From positions 22,160,001 to 22,224,000 of the forward strand of contig NW_020825289.1 of the NCBI RefSeq assembly GCF_003286085.1: 64,000 bases of DNA, in the 5' to 3' direction. The notes under the pieces are model-generated. The model ran no database searches. It was not told the origin of the DNA and was given only the letters and a program-made list of their open reading frames with translations. Below, in pieces: positions 24,704 to 35,029 of this stretch. The position numbers and the translations under genes were made by a program. Origin of the DNA: Drosophila persimilis. Taxonomy: Eukaryota; Arthropoda; Insecta; Diptera; Drosophilidae. Position 1 is the first letter of the stretch; each line of letters starts with the position of its first letter.

Positions 24704-26354
24704 AGTATTAGAAGACAGCACGAGGCCACGAAACATTTTGAGGAGACTCGATTTGAACGATGCTATCAATCAATGACAAGCCCCACCCACTCTACCCACT
24801 CTGCAATTTATACTTGCGTTCGAAATAATATTTAAATACAGCTTTGTGGATATGTGTGAATTATTTCCATTTTATTAAAGAATGATATTATGATTATTTA
24901 CATATACGCTACTAAATTATAAACTTTTTCCAAAACATATTTTATTGGAAAAACAATGCATATTCGTCGCATACCTTTCGTTAATTCCGTTATATTGAGC
25001 AAAATAATATAATTTTTTTGTTACCGATTTTCTTTTGTAGACATAAATTATTATTAGATTGATTTTCGGTTGTGCTGTGGCTCTTCCCATGCTCTGCTTG
25101 CGCATTTTCACTAAATTTATCTTTCGCTTTAAATATAAATTCTGTTTATGAACCGAACCGAACCTTCTCCTTCCCTGCGGCAGGCAGGGCAGGCAGAGGC
25201 ACGAGAGTATTTTTAGCTGCAAAACAGAGTAATAAAATGTGAGGTATTGGCCAGTAAAAATAACTTTCGGCCAACATTCGGCATTGCGAAATCGCAAACA
25301 CAATTTTTGTTGCCAGGCAACAGCAGAACTTTCAATTCCAATTCCATAATTGATCGATTAACCATTTTTTAAACACTCTTTTTCTATTTTTTTCATTCTT
25401 GCTTTCAGCTCGAGCAGCGACCATTGAGCGGCAGAAGCAGCGGCGCGATAAGCTGGCCAATGTTTTGCGGGACAACAAGAAGCGACTGCTGGTCCTGGAG
25501 CAGGAGATCAACATACTGACCGAGCCTGTACCGGTGGGCGAATCTGAAAGACTGGATAGAGATATCAAGAAACTGACTGAGGACTGCCAGCGGCTGCTCA
25601 ATTTGATCAACGGTGTGCCCCGAGCGTGGTTCCCTAGACAAAGCTAATACTAATCAATATTTATTTTGTAGAACCGCAAGCGAGTGGGTCTGGTCCTGCG
25701 CCAAATTCCATGAATCGTCAGCTCTCGGCCCCAGCCAACAATAACCAGCAGCAGCCACAGCCATTCCCACGTCAACGACAGGCTGGTCGCTCCCAGGCGC
25801 CGCCCAGCTCATTGCGTCTGCACTCTGTGCCGGCCCAGACAACGGGCCCTGATTTTGTGCAGCACCACAGCAGTGCTCCGACGTCGGCGTGCCTGACGCC
25901 CCAGCAGCAGCAGCAACTCCAGCTGCAACAGGAGCCGCCGCCTACGTATGCCCAGTACTACCAGTTCCAGCAATATCTGCAGCAGCAGCGACAGCAGCAG
26001 CTCCAACAATTTCAACTGCAACAGCAGCAGCAGGCGCAGCAGCAACAACAGCAGATGCCAGTGCAGCGTCCAGTAAACGACGAGGAAGAATACCTATCAG
26101 ACTCGGACGTGGACGAGGATGAGGAGCCACTTGACATGTGGGCCTGCAATATGTGTACATTCCGTAATCATCCGCAATTGAATATTTGCGAGGCCTGTGA
26201 GAACGTTAGGATCCAGCCGGGTATGATACGCATTATACCTAGCGGAAGTGGCCCTGGAGCTGCTGATGGAGCTGCTGGCACCTCCACTGGGAGCCTCGAG
26301 CAGCAGCAGCAGCAACCGCAGCAGCCCCAGCAGCCATATGCCTTGCATACATAA
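21165..26354 (+). CDS. Tab2: Tab2, TAK1-binding protein 2
   Basis: Three coding exons join in phase: 21165-22842, 25409-25612 and 25672-26354, for 854 residues (about 830 known in D. melanogaster). A CUE ubiquitin-binding domain lies near residues 100-148 (HLFHEMKQEFPTIPDAIV). Next is a long Gln/Pro/Ser-rich linker, then a coiled coil near 560-628 (ERQKQRRDKLANVLRDNKK) that by family binds TAK1, and more polyglutamine. The NZF zinc finger is near 780-810 (WACNMCTFRN...ICEACE, four Cys kept) and by family binds K63-linked ubiquitin. The protein acts in the cytoplasm, linking ubiquitin chains to the TAK1 kinase in IMD/JNK signalling. The start at 21165 follows a 5' UTR acceptor at 21142 and a tiny uORF. 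Poly(A) signal at 26691. Confidence 0.93.
22843..23207 (+). other. In-frame extension of the Tab2 exon into its intron
   Basis: Past the GTGGGT donor at 22843 the Tab2 frame stays open for about 121 more codons to TAG at 23205-23207, and an AATAAA follows near 23362. If the intron is retained or the message ends here, a shorter Tab2 would be made with the CUE domain but without coiled coil and NZF, and with a basic Cys/Arg tail (RRRRSFCRCF). This may be chance. Confidence 0.3.
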
Positions 26355-26690
26355 CCCATCCAGAATCGGAATGCAAAGTTCTCCTAACATGCATGCGCTC
26401 GCTTTTGATTGCTTACCCAACAGCCTGCATGTGTCCCGCTGATAATGGTGGACTTTGAAACTGTGATAGCATTTAAATTAGTATCGTGTGGCCCTGGCCC
26501 TGGGACCGGCTCGATAAATTGGGGCTCTCAACCTGAAAGACATGTCCTAGCTAGCCCCTTCAATTTATGATTTATTTATATTGCAAGTGCCTCAGCAACA
26601 GCATTACGTTAACGATAGAATTAACAGCAACAGTTGCATAGCTCTAAGCAATGAAACGAAACAAAGTTTATTATTTTTAGCAACTTGATC

Positions 26691-26696
26691 AATAAA
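26691..26696 (+). terminator. Poly(A) signal of Tab2
   Basis: AATAAA 337 bp after the stop, in an AT-rich 3' UTR. Confidence 0.65.
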
Positions 26697-26700
26697 GAAC

Positions 26701-28351
26701 GTTATTTAAATATTTAAACCCGCTTCGCCTTACATGTCGCTTCACATGTTGTTCACGCTCGTTGGTTGAGCGCAGAATATACATATGTATGTGTGTATAT
26801 TTTATTTTGTGGCCCACTCTCTACTTTTAGCCCCAGTGCTGAGTCGTGAGGATATACATATAACGCTCTCGCCAGGCGAAAATCGTGAGTACAACTTGGT
26901 GGAGTAGAACCCACGAGATCCCAGAATTTTAGAGTAAACTGAATCCTCTCTTTCTCTCTCATCTGCAGGTATTATACACTCCTGGATACTATCATGACAA
27001 TTGGCCAAACGCTCACCATAATCACCCAGACAAATCCAGAGATATTTATTTGTAGTTCGTTAATCTACTCTACGTATATTTTATTATCTAATTTGCTCTT
27101 TTGGTAACTTATTGGTAAACAAATTTGTATATAATACTTATGCTAAGAGAATATTTAGTCAAATGCTGCTGGCAGCAATTATCTGTATTTCTAAACTAGC
27201 TAGGCCATTATCATACCTTGATTCTATAAGAAAAGACTTTTAGTAACGTGTCGCATCTAAAACTAGGAAACAATTTTCGAAATGGAATACATGTACATTT
27301 GGTAGGTAATTAACTGGAGAAAAATAACTCAGTTGGGGTTTTCTATAAGAAAACAAAAAACACAGAAACAGCCAACAAGCTAATAATATTTTGTAAGCTT
27401 ATCAAATGCCGCATATTTAACGAAATTAAAATGCAAGTTGAAAAAACTTGTTTCGTGATTTGGAAATATTGGAAAAAGAGTTGATGCTTTTATTTATTTA
27501 TTATTTTCAACAATTTCTTTGACTTGCTCACTCCAACTGGAAAACCATCGATTTTCTCCTCATGTTTTGAATGATTGCTTGATTTAAAAAATGGTATTTT
27601 GAACGATCGATCGTTTTGATTGTTCTATTTATTTTCAAAATAATTACATTTATTATTAGTAAAATGATATTTTACCGCCGATATTTATGTTGCTTATCGA
27701 TATGTATAGTCAAAAGTCGCGGGTATATCTGATCACTAACCATACAGTATATATACTGTACACAGTGATATATATAACGGAAACTGAGTCAACAGAAGAA
27801 AATATCCGCAACATTTGAATATTTTCCACAGTCTAAAATAATATCTTGGTATATTTTATCAATTCCATCAATCTATTAAAATAGCAAATAAAACAAATCT
27901 CTTAGGCGCTGTACTCTAGCCCATCAGTTGTCATCACTGATTTCTTGCCAGCTCTCTCCTGCAACGACAACATGAGTCGTAATTTTGAATTGGCTACAGA
28001 ATGGGGTATGGACAACAGGCAAAAACAGGAGATATATACTGAATTGGTATATATAAAAATACTTTGTCACTCACTTTACGTTAACATTTAAACGTAAAGA
28101 AAACAAGGCACAATTTAATAAAGTAAATGAAAATATTTGCATCTCTATTAATTTTTGGTGGTGGTCCTGGGCCGTTTTTGCTGATGTCCATACCCTATTT
28201 TTCCTCCCATTATGTAGCAAATATGTAGTTACCGTGTAGTTGTAGAAGCCATGTAATTGTAAATGTAAACTGATACAAATTAACATTGATTCAAATAAAT
28301 CGAGTCTCGGACTAACTTTTTGTATAAAATTTGACTAAAATCGGTGAAAAT
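26701..28351. other. Intergenic region upstream of the RRM/F-box gene
   Basis: AT-rich DNA with one DRE (TATCGATA, 27695-27702), short TATATAC repeats near 27750 and a 262 bp segment (27957-28218) that is repeated near 46 kb (listed separately). No convincing gene. Confidence 0.5.
27957..28218. repeat. Copy A of a dispersed 240-260 bp repeat
   Basis: Its first 70 bp and last 52 bp match the minus strand of 45899-46139 in the same order (about 80 and 88 percent by hand alignment). Within each copy the two ends are also partly inverted repeats of each other (shared word GGGTATGGACAA...), as in a MITE or foldback element. It lies 130 bp upstream of the RRM/F-box gene start. Confidence 0.55.
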
Positions 28352-30626
28352 ATGGCCCATTTTGTCAACAATCCATGTAAGTCGTAGAAAGTATGCAGTT
28401 ATCCGATGCAAGTCCGCACAAACTCCGCCCTCCTATTCGTTGTTGCTAAATTCTTGCACACATTGCACGCACTTCGGTATTGCCATTGTCATTGCAGCGG
28501 AACAGAACTATTACTTCAAGAATGGTATTGCCTACACAGAAGACCACATTCCAGTGCTGAAACTGTATTTATACAAGATCCCACCGGATGTAAGTGTCCG
28601 CGTTCCCCTTTTGTCAAGCTTTACTCTGAAACAATACACTGTCCTGTCTCATCGCAGCTAAATCAATCTACGCTGCATTCGCACTTCTCAAACTATGGGC
28701 GCGTTTTGCAAATGAAACTCTTTCGTGGCGGTGGTAGGCGTGATACTGGCAGATCAAATCGCTTTTCCCACCAGACTGGCTGTGTGTTTTATGAGAATCC
28801 CAAGGATGCAGCAAAGTGAGTATGCCGGCCGCACTACTGTGTGTGTGCGTACATCCACTGATATTCTGCATTTTTAGAGCCTTGCACAGCCGGATACACC
28901 ATGTAAACGGTCGGCGATTCAATGTGCAGGCCAGCGATAGCTGGCATCAGCCAGATGCCTACGGAACGGACGACCAGGAGGAAGCAAATCAACTGTGTTC
29001 TTTCATTTTGAATGTCAACGATCTCTGCTTAGAGATGATTATGAAGAGTCTCCCAATGCACGACCAGACGGTCTTCGCTCGGACATGCCTTCGCTTCCGC
29101 GCTATCTATCAGCAGGCCACGGCCAGACTGCACAAATCAATTGATTTGTACGATTTTGAGAATATGACTGTCTGGGACCTCCGAGAATTTTTCAATTTGT
29201 CCGGTCCTTATGTTCAGCACATTACCGGCGTGATTCCGCCGATGCGCTTTCAGCGCTTGTGCGACTTTCTTTCGACCAATTGCTCGAATTTAAAGTCCTT
29301 GAAGCTGCACAGCAGCCCGTTGAATTCGCGAAATATGCACAAGATCTTCGCCAAGATGACCAAGTTGGAGGAGCTGGAGCTGCCGCAGAATCAGCTGACT
29401 GATGAGTGCATCTTGGCCCTCAGGAACTGTCGGACTCTGCAGGTGCTCAATATTGCCGGCAACCCAATTACCGGTGTAACACTACACGAGCTCTCCCCTT
29501 CCATCCAAACTCTCACTCTGTCCGGGTGCCCTCGTTTTCAAGGCCAATGTCTGTCCAAGATTTGCAAGGTGTTAACCAACCTAAAAACCCTAAACGTGAA
29601 GAGAGTTGACACAATGAATTCTCACGTCTTTGAAACGATGATCAAGGAGAACTCGGGCGCTTCTTTGGAGGTGCTCTGTATAAGCGCCTTCCCAAGGGAG
29701 ACATACGAGTACGTGGCCCAGCTGCCAAGCCTCAAGAGCTTGAGCATCTATATCGGATTGCCAGGCCGCACTATACGCTCCGAACTCTTTCAGGAGCTGG
29801 CCGAACATAAGGCCGAACAGCTGGAGTGCCTAGAGGTTTATGGGGGCTCCAGTTTGTCCGCCGAATTTCTTGTCCAAATTTCCAAACTAAGAGGTCTGCG
29901 CAGTCTTGTCCTACCCCAAGTGTTTGCTATGACTAACAGTTCACTCTCAGTGTTTTCGAGCCTCAAAAAACTAGAGCAGATCAACCTAAAGTGCAACAGA
30001 CTGCATGACTCCTCGATTTTGTTTCTGTTCGAATCTTGCCCGAAGCTGCATAGCCTAGGCCTAGAGGATTGCGAAGGAATAAGCGAGAAATTGGTACATG
30101 GAATCATAAAAAAACTGCGCTTGGACATTGCGAGGAAGGAGAATCAACGAAACTTGCCAGTACAGCTCTGTGTGTCGGGCACTCAAGTAAACAGTCTCAT
30201 CGAGTATGTGAGTTCAGTTCTAGACGATATTGTGGATACTCGTTATTTTTGTGATAATCTTTTCGTGAAATAGCATCCTGATGTCGCCCCCAAGGATATC
30301 ATCGAGTTGAAGCACTTTTGCTTTTGGAACTATGATGGCATGTATCCAAACTTTCCCAACCTTGTCTTCGACGACTTTGACTTCGAGCCGGACGATCTAG
30401 AGGATGATTTGGACAGCGATGATGAGTCCGACTACTACGGCGATGACATGTTCGATTTCGGTTTCCTAAGTGCTGACGACGACGAAGACTCTGATTTCGA
30501 GTTTGGCCACCATGGCCACCATCCCCCATGGCCCTTCATGTCTTTAGGTATGTGATATACAAGAAAAATGCTGATTTTTATGTCATCTGATACTTTAATA
30601 TTACTTCTCCCCACCGTTTAGATTAA
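28352..30626 (+). CDS. RRM / F-box / leucine-rich repeat protein
   Basis: Six exons fit in phase: 28352-28376, 28498-28589, 28658-28815, 28878-30207, 30274-30547 and 30622-30626, for 627 residues. It starts MAHFVNNPSEQNYYF. An RRM-like domain comes first (RNP2 LYLYKI near 38, RNP1-like GCVFYEN near 82), then an F-box near 138-172 (LCLEMIMKSLPMHDQTVFAR), then about ten leucine-rich repeats, and a very acidic tail (DDLEDDLDSDDESDYYGDD). F-box/LRR proteins are substrate adaptors of SCF ubiquitin ligases; the RRM suggests RNA or RNP binding. The combination is unusual. The 30208-30273 intron is 66 nt, a multiple of three, and its only in-frame stop is the acceptor TAG, so genomic translation appears to end at 30273. 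I cannot name the fly gene. Confidence 0.85.
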
Positions 30627-30733
30627 TCTGCCGCATCGTTTCATCGAATATTTAATTATTTTTAACTCACATTTATTAACCCAGAAAAAATTTGTAGTTT
30701 CCCACTGTTGAATTACAAAATGGATTATGTACA

Positions 30734-30739
30734 AATAAA
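30734..30739 (+). terminator. Poly(A) signal of the RRM/F-box gene
   Basis: AATAAA about 110 bp after the stop codon. Confidence 0.6.
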
Positions 30740-31913
30740 GAAGTTCGGAATGGATGAGCCTCTAAAAGAAAACCTATTTATTCAAGATCCTACAGAAGAT
30801 CAGATGAAAATCATTTCTGCTTTGATTATAGTATATTTTCATTTATTTCATAATTTTTAGGTGTGTGTTTAAAATTCACTTCTAGACGCATTTCATATTA
30901 CAATTTTTATTTGTTATTTGTTTGTTGAAAACCTAAAAATCATCGTTGTTCACTTTGTGTTTGTTGTATTGTACGTTCTGCCTTGGCATTTTGCAGTTTA
31001 TTTGCATTAATTAAGCGCTAATTGGTGTTTCTTTTTTTTTTTTTGTTTGGGTAGATTCTCTTAGATTTGAGAGGCAACATTCATAATAATTGACTTTTGA
31101 AAATTGCACCAAAGGATTTGCGTTTTTTTTTTTAAACATGTAATAAATTGCAGCAGAAATGAGTAAGTAAGTAATTAATAATTTTGTATTAAATACTAAT
31201 TAGCTTAAATGGGAAACACTTGCGGATAATGTAATACGTAGATAATAGGATTAACAATCTCATAGGTACATATATATAATTATAGAATATCCATAGTTTA
31301 AAGCACAGTGAATTTCGTTTGTTAACTGCGGTAGAGACAATCATAACACATAATACATAATACTTTCACGAGTGTGGAGGGAGAAGCTTAGACATATTCT
31401 ACAGATATGTGATACGCAGTAACAATAATAAAGTTAAGAATCGTTCCAAGTATTCAGTTTATAGTGTTTGTAGTAATTGTTAAAATAGTAATCGATTCAG
31501 GCAGCTGACAATACGCGCATGCTATATTTTTCGATTATTGCTTGACGCGTGTGGCTGTGCTGTACAAATGGCGTGGATGTGTGGGAGGACAAGGATGAGA
31601 TGGGGGTAAACGTGGCCTAAACTAGGGAATGCTCTATATATAATACTATGTTCATGCATGCATGTGTGTATGTATATGCTTTGTATATAACTATATTCTG
31701 ATAAATTATTGTACTCTCTTGCTAGTGCCAAATGCCTTTTGGCCGCATTTTATAATTGTCCAATTGCCATTCCAATTCAAATCCATTCCCATATACGTGT
31801 GAGTATTTCGGAGCCGTAACATGGACTTTTAATTTTGACTTCTCTCCTTTCCATCTTCTGTCCAACATACGAGTATTTGGTTGAGATTATTGCATTATAT
31901 TGCGCGCGTTTAC
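30740..31913. other. Tail-to-tail intergenic region
   Basis: AT-rich DNA between the 3' ends of the RRM/F-box gene and endophilin B, with T-runs near 31030 and 31125. For the minus-strand EndoB gene, ATTAAA (TTTAAT on the plus strand, 31828-31833) lies 80 bp past its stop. No gene seen. Confidence 0.55.
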
Positions 31914-34106
31914 TTAGAGGGTGACGTCGTGCTCCTCATCGAGCATTTCGACAAAGGCCCGCGGAACGAGTCCCTTCATGAGGCCCTGCTTGGCGTACAT
32001 ATAGTCCTCGTTCACGGGCGAGCACTCGGTGACAAATATGACCTAGAGATGCACAAGATTAGACACGCGGGCCTATCAATGTCTCGGTTTTTACTCACCT
32101 CGTTCGCATTTAGATTGAGCTCAGTGTGATCCTTGGCGTCATAGGAGCAGAGGACACGAGCCCGTTGCATTTGATCCGTGTTGACATGCATGGGCTGATT
32201 GGTCGGCCTGTGGGCGGATGGAGCCTGACTGCTGCTGTTATTGTTGCCCGAACCACGAGACGGCGACGGTCCGCCAGTTGCGCTGGACTTGTTGGCACTG
32301 GCGTTGCTCAGATCGAGCGGTATATATGGTGTCGGGCCTCCCAAGCTGATGGAATACGCAGAGGCAGATGCAGAGTTTAATGGATTTGATTTGTGATTTG
32401 ATTATGCTGCTCAGATGGATGGGAGGGGAGGCGCTCAACGGAAACCGGATTGGATTTGATTATGTGCAGGAACAACAATAAGAATAAGAGCGACGAAGTA
32501 AAAACCTGTCGCTTAAATTACGTATAGTTTTTTACATTTAATGTTAACTGGAGCCACCAAGCCAAAGTATTTTGTATTACGATTAAACTGTTGATATGGC
32601 AGTCGTATCGAATTCAATGTTAAAGTCTTCCAGCAGGTTCGTTAGGGACTTGTCAATTTCATTATCGCTATCTAGGGCTACTCCCACTACGGAATCGGAA
32701 TCACAGGAATGCATCGACACAGAGCTGGGAGGCCCACCATCAACATCTTCGCTATTGATGCGCAGGCGCGGCTTGGGATGCTGCATTCTGTAAGACCACA
32801 AACAATAACCGAAAGTGAGATGACCAGAGGCGCAATAGAGCTAGCTCAGGGACGGGACCGGGACCATCCTACACAGAGTGCACGAGACTTGCTGTTGGTG
32901 TCTAGTCGAGAGTCTTTGTTTGTCTGTTATCAGCATCATCATCTCCATTGATCACCATTACCATCTGATACTCACTTGGCCAGCTCCCGCTGCAGCTGTT
33001 CCATGACATCGCCGCACTGCTTGTAATAGCGCACCTGGGTCTGGATGAAGGCGTGCAGATGGCGCAGGTGGGAGGCCTGCGATGTGCTAATACCGTCCAG
33101 CAGCAACTTGGTTATTTCCGACTGGCGGTCGAACTCCGCCTGGGCCACGCGCAGGTCGCGCTCCGCCTGTAAAAAAAGTACAAATTAATGATCTGCTGCA
33201 GCATACTGTTAAGTGATGAGTAATAGGTATGGGCAAGGTCCAAGGTCTGATACCTGTTCCAAGGCAGCCTCTGGCGAGATGCCATCTTTCTATGAACCGT
33301 AATAAATCAAACCAACAATCCACACAGAGGCAGCGTAAAGTAATGTAGAAAAATATCGAAAGTCAATAATCCATTATGACCGCCCCCACTGCCCCCTTTT
33401 CCGCCCACTCACCGACTGTTGGCCTAGCATGCTGCGCGCCTTCTTCACCCGGTTCTTGCAGGCGTCCAGATCCAAGCGCTTCGAATCGAGAATGCCGCGC
33501 TCTTTGCTAATCGTCTTCATCTCGCCCTCCAAGAATTTGCGCAACGGTTGCGTAAAACAAATGCCCGAGGTGGCAATGAAATCGTGCTCGCACTGGCCCA
33601 GTTTCTGCTCAGCCTGTCCGACCTTGATGAGGGCCTGACCGTAGGGCAAATCCTGTCCGAAGTCCCCGCCGGCCTCAATCATGTCCAGGGCCAGGTGTTC
33701 CAGGTTGCTTACTCGTTTGGGTTTTGACTTGTCGATCTTTTCGAATATGTAATCCTCGACACGGTTCTGTGGATTCGGTATCAGCACCGATTCTGTGTCC
33801 TTGACGAGCTTTTCTGTCCATGCCTTGGTCACATCGGCACGTTCGGCGAGATTTTGAAAGTGCAAGTCGTATTCGGTGCGTTCGGTGGTGCCAAGCTTCT
33901 CCTCCGTCAGCTAGGGGAAAAAGGCAAAGAGCGTCAGTGCTGAGTGCTTGTATAGCCCCCAACCCAACCCCCAAAAAGCCCATTCATCCCCACCCGTTTT
34001 TTCTCGCACCCATCATTGATTTCTTTACCTGCACCACACGCGATATTGTGCTGCCTGCTTCCTTGACCAGGTTCTTCATGTTAAAATGGGGCAGATTTAT
34101 GTTCAT
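31914..34106 (-). CDS. EndoB: Endophilin B (N-BAR and SH3 protein)
   Basis: Minus-strand exons 34106-34029, 33910-33413, 33289-33254, 33166-32976, 32345-32099 and 32042-31914 join in phase to 392 residues, matching D. melanogaster EndoB. It starts MNINLPHFNMKNLVKEAGS, an amphipathic helix typical of N-BAR domains. The BAR domain follows to about residue 260 (DYIFEKIDKSK, CFTQPLRKFLEGEMK), then a Ser/Asn-rich linker and a C-terminal SH3 (ARVLCSYDAKDHTELNLN ... GLVPRAFVEML). By family it dimerises, bends membranes and recruits partners through SH3 at endosomes, autophagosomes and mitochondria. The 36 nt third exon is easily missed. An alternative last exon lies in the 32346-32975 intron. An ATACCG repeat lies 127-210 bp upstream of the start. 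Confidence 0.95.
32583..32787 (-). CDS. EndoB: Alternative last exon of EndoB lacking SH3
   Basis: In the intron before the SH3 exons, the minus strand shows an acceptor (GTCTTACAG) at 32788. After the two bases left by exon 33166-32976 it continues in frame for about 68 codons to TAA at 32583-32585. The tail starts KMQHPKPRLRINSEDVDGG, is acidic (SDNEIDKSLTNLLEDFNIEF) and ends AISTV, a class I PDZ-ligand pattern (S-x-V). Codon use is coding-like. ATTAAA on the minus strand (32542-32537) could serve as a weak poly(A) signal. The product would be a BAR-only endophilin of about 336 residues. If it were spliced internally instead, a donor before the stop would be needed; I see no good one. Confidence 0.5.
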
Positions 34107-34232
34107 TGTAGAGTTGTTGTTCTTCCTTCCAGCCACTAACGGTTATTATTTAATTTTATTTCTTTCTTAGATTTGTTTGTATTTATTTTGCAAGCTCTTC
34201 CCACAGCGGATTTATCGTTAAAATATACCGTA

Positions 34233-34316
34233 CGACCCTCAGAAATATACCAAAATATACCGTCTCATTTTAAAAATATACCGTAATTATACTCACAAAT
34301 TCAAGTTCTATTTTAC
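34233..34316. repeat. ATATACCG promoter-proximal repeat, copy 1
   Basis: 84 bp that match 46243-46326 at 75 positions without gaps. It contains three spaced ATACC words. It lies upstream of EndoB in the same orientation relative to the gene as copy 2 has to FBXO42. Confidence 0.75.
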
Positions 34317-34969
34317 TCGTATGATGGAAACCCGAGCTTAGCCCACTTAAGCCCCCTATATTTAAATAGTTCAACTACACGAGGTAAAAGGCGGAATATA
34401 TTAACGATTGTAAATTCTTATAGATCCATCCTATCCTTCCCTTTAAGTTGCCAAACCCCACGAATCTTTCATCTGAACTGCGCTAAAATGATTACCCCCT
34501 TGGCTTATAATAGGTTAATAGTTCTCCGGCAAGCATTGAAACCATATTGCTTAATTTTGATGTTCCGTCAAATATAATAAGCTACATAGAACAGTTAGCC
34601 ATGCCCACATAATTTTATCCGATTAGTGAATCTATTTTCTAATTAAATGGTTTATTTTTAATACTTGTTTTTATTGCATTTTGCGTAAAAAATGGTTTTA
34701 GCGAAAATGACAAAAAAAAAAAAAAACGAAAGAGGATATTCCGTCGAATATTATTAGATAGATAAAATATCTTGTCTAAAAAAATATTTTATTATTTATG
34801 TTGCGCTGGAGATATATGTTTGCTTATTCCTTGGTTCAAGTTGCTGGAATAGAGATATATGTACATAGATTCTGCGTAAGTACATACATACATACATATG
34901 TATGTTTCTATACCCTATGCTCTGATATACCTTCTAACGGGTTAAGCATTGTTTCATTTAAATTTGATT

Positions 34970-34975
34970 TTTATT
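34970..34975 (-). terminator. Poly(A) signal of MED16
   Basis: AATAAA on the minus strand (TTTATT on plus), 55 bp past the MED16 stop. Confidence 0.55.
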
Positions 34976-35029
34976 AAAAGCTATGGATATTTAAATTCTA
35001 AGATTGATACTGTAAAGGGGCGGCCGTGG

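Larger units (their letters stand above)
34107..35029. other. Intergenic between EndoB and MED16
   Basis: Contains the ATACCG repeat (34233-34316), an A-run near 34711-34725, and a TACATA tract near 34860-34905. The MED16 3' UTR and poly(A) signal are at the right end. No gene. Confidence 0.6.

Noticed and set aside
27972..28081. ATG-started frame MSRNFELATEW as first exon of the RRM/F-box gene
   Set aside because: The exon at 28352-28376 has a consensus GTAAGT donor, correct phase and a short intron; 27972 lies within a dispersed repeat.
30271..30273. In-frame TAG in the RRM/F-box gene followed by a long coding-like tail: programmed stop readthrough
   Set aside because: A 66-nt intron with GTGAGT donor (30208) and this TAG as acceptor removes it in phase, which is simpler.
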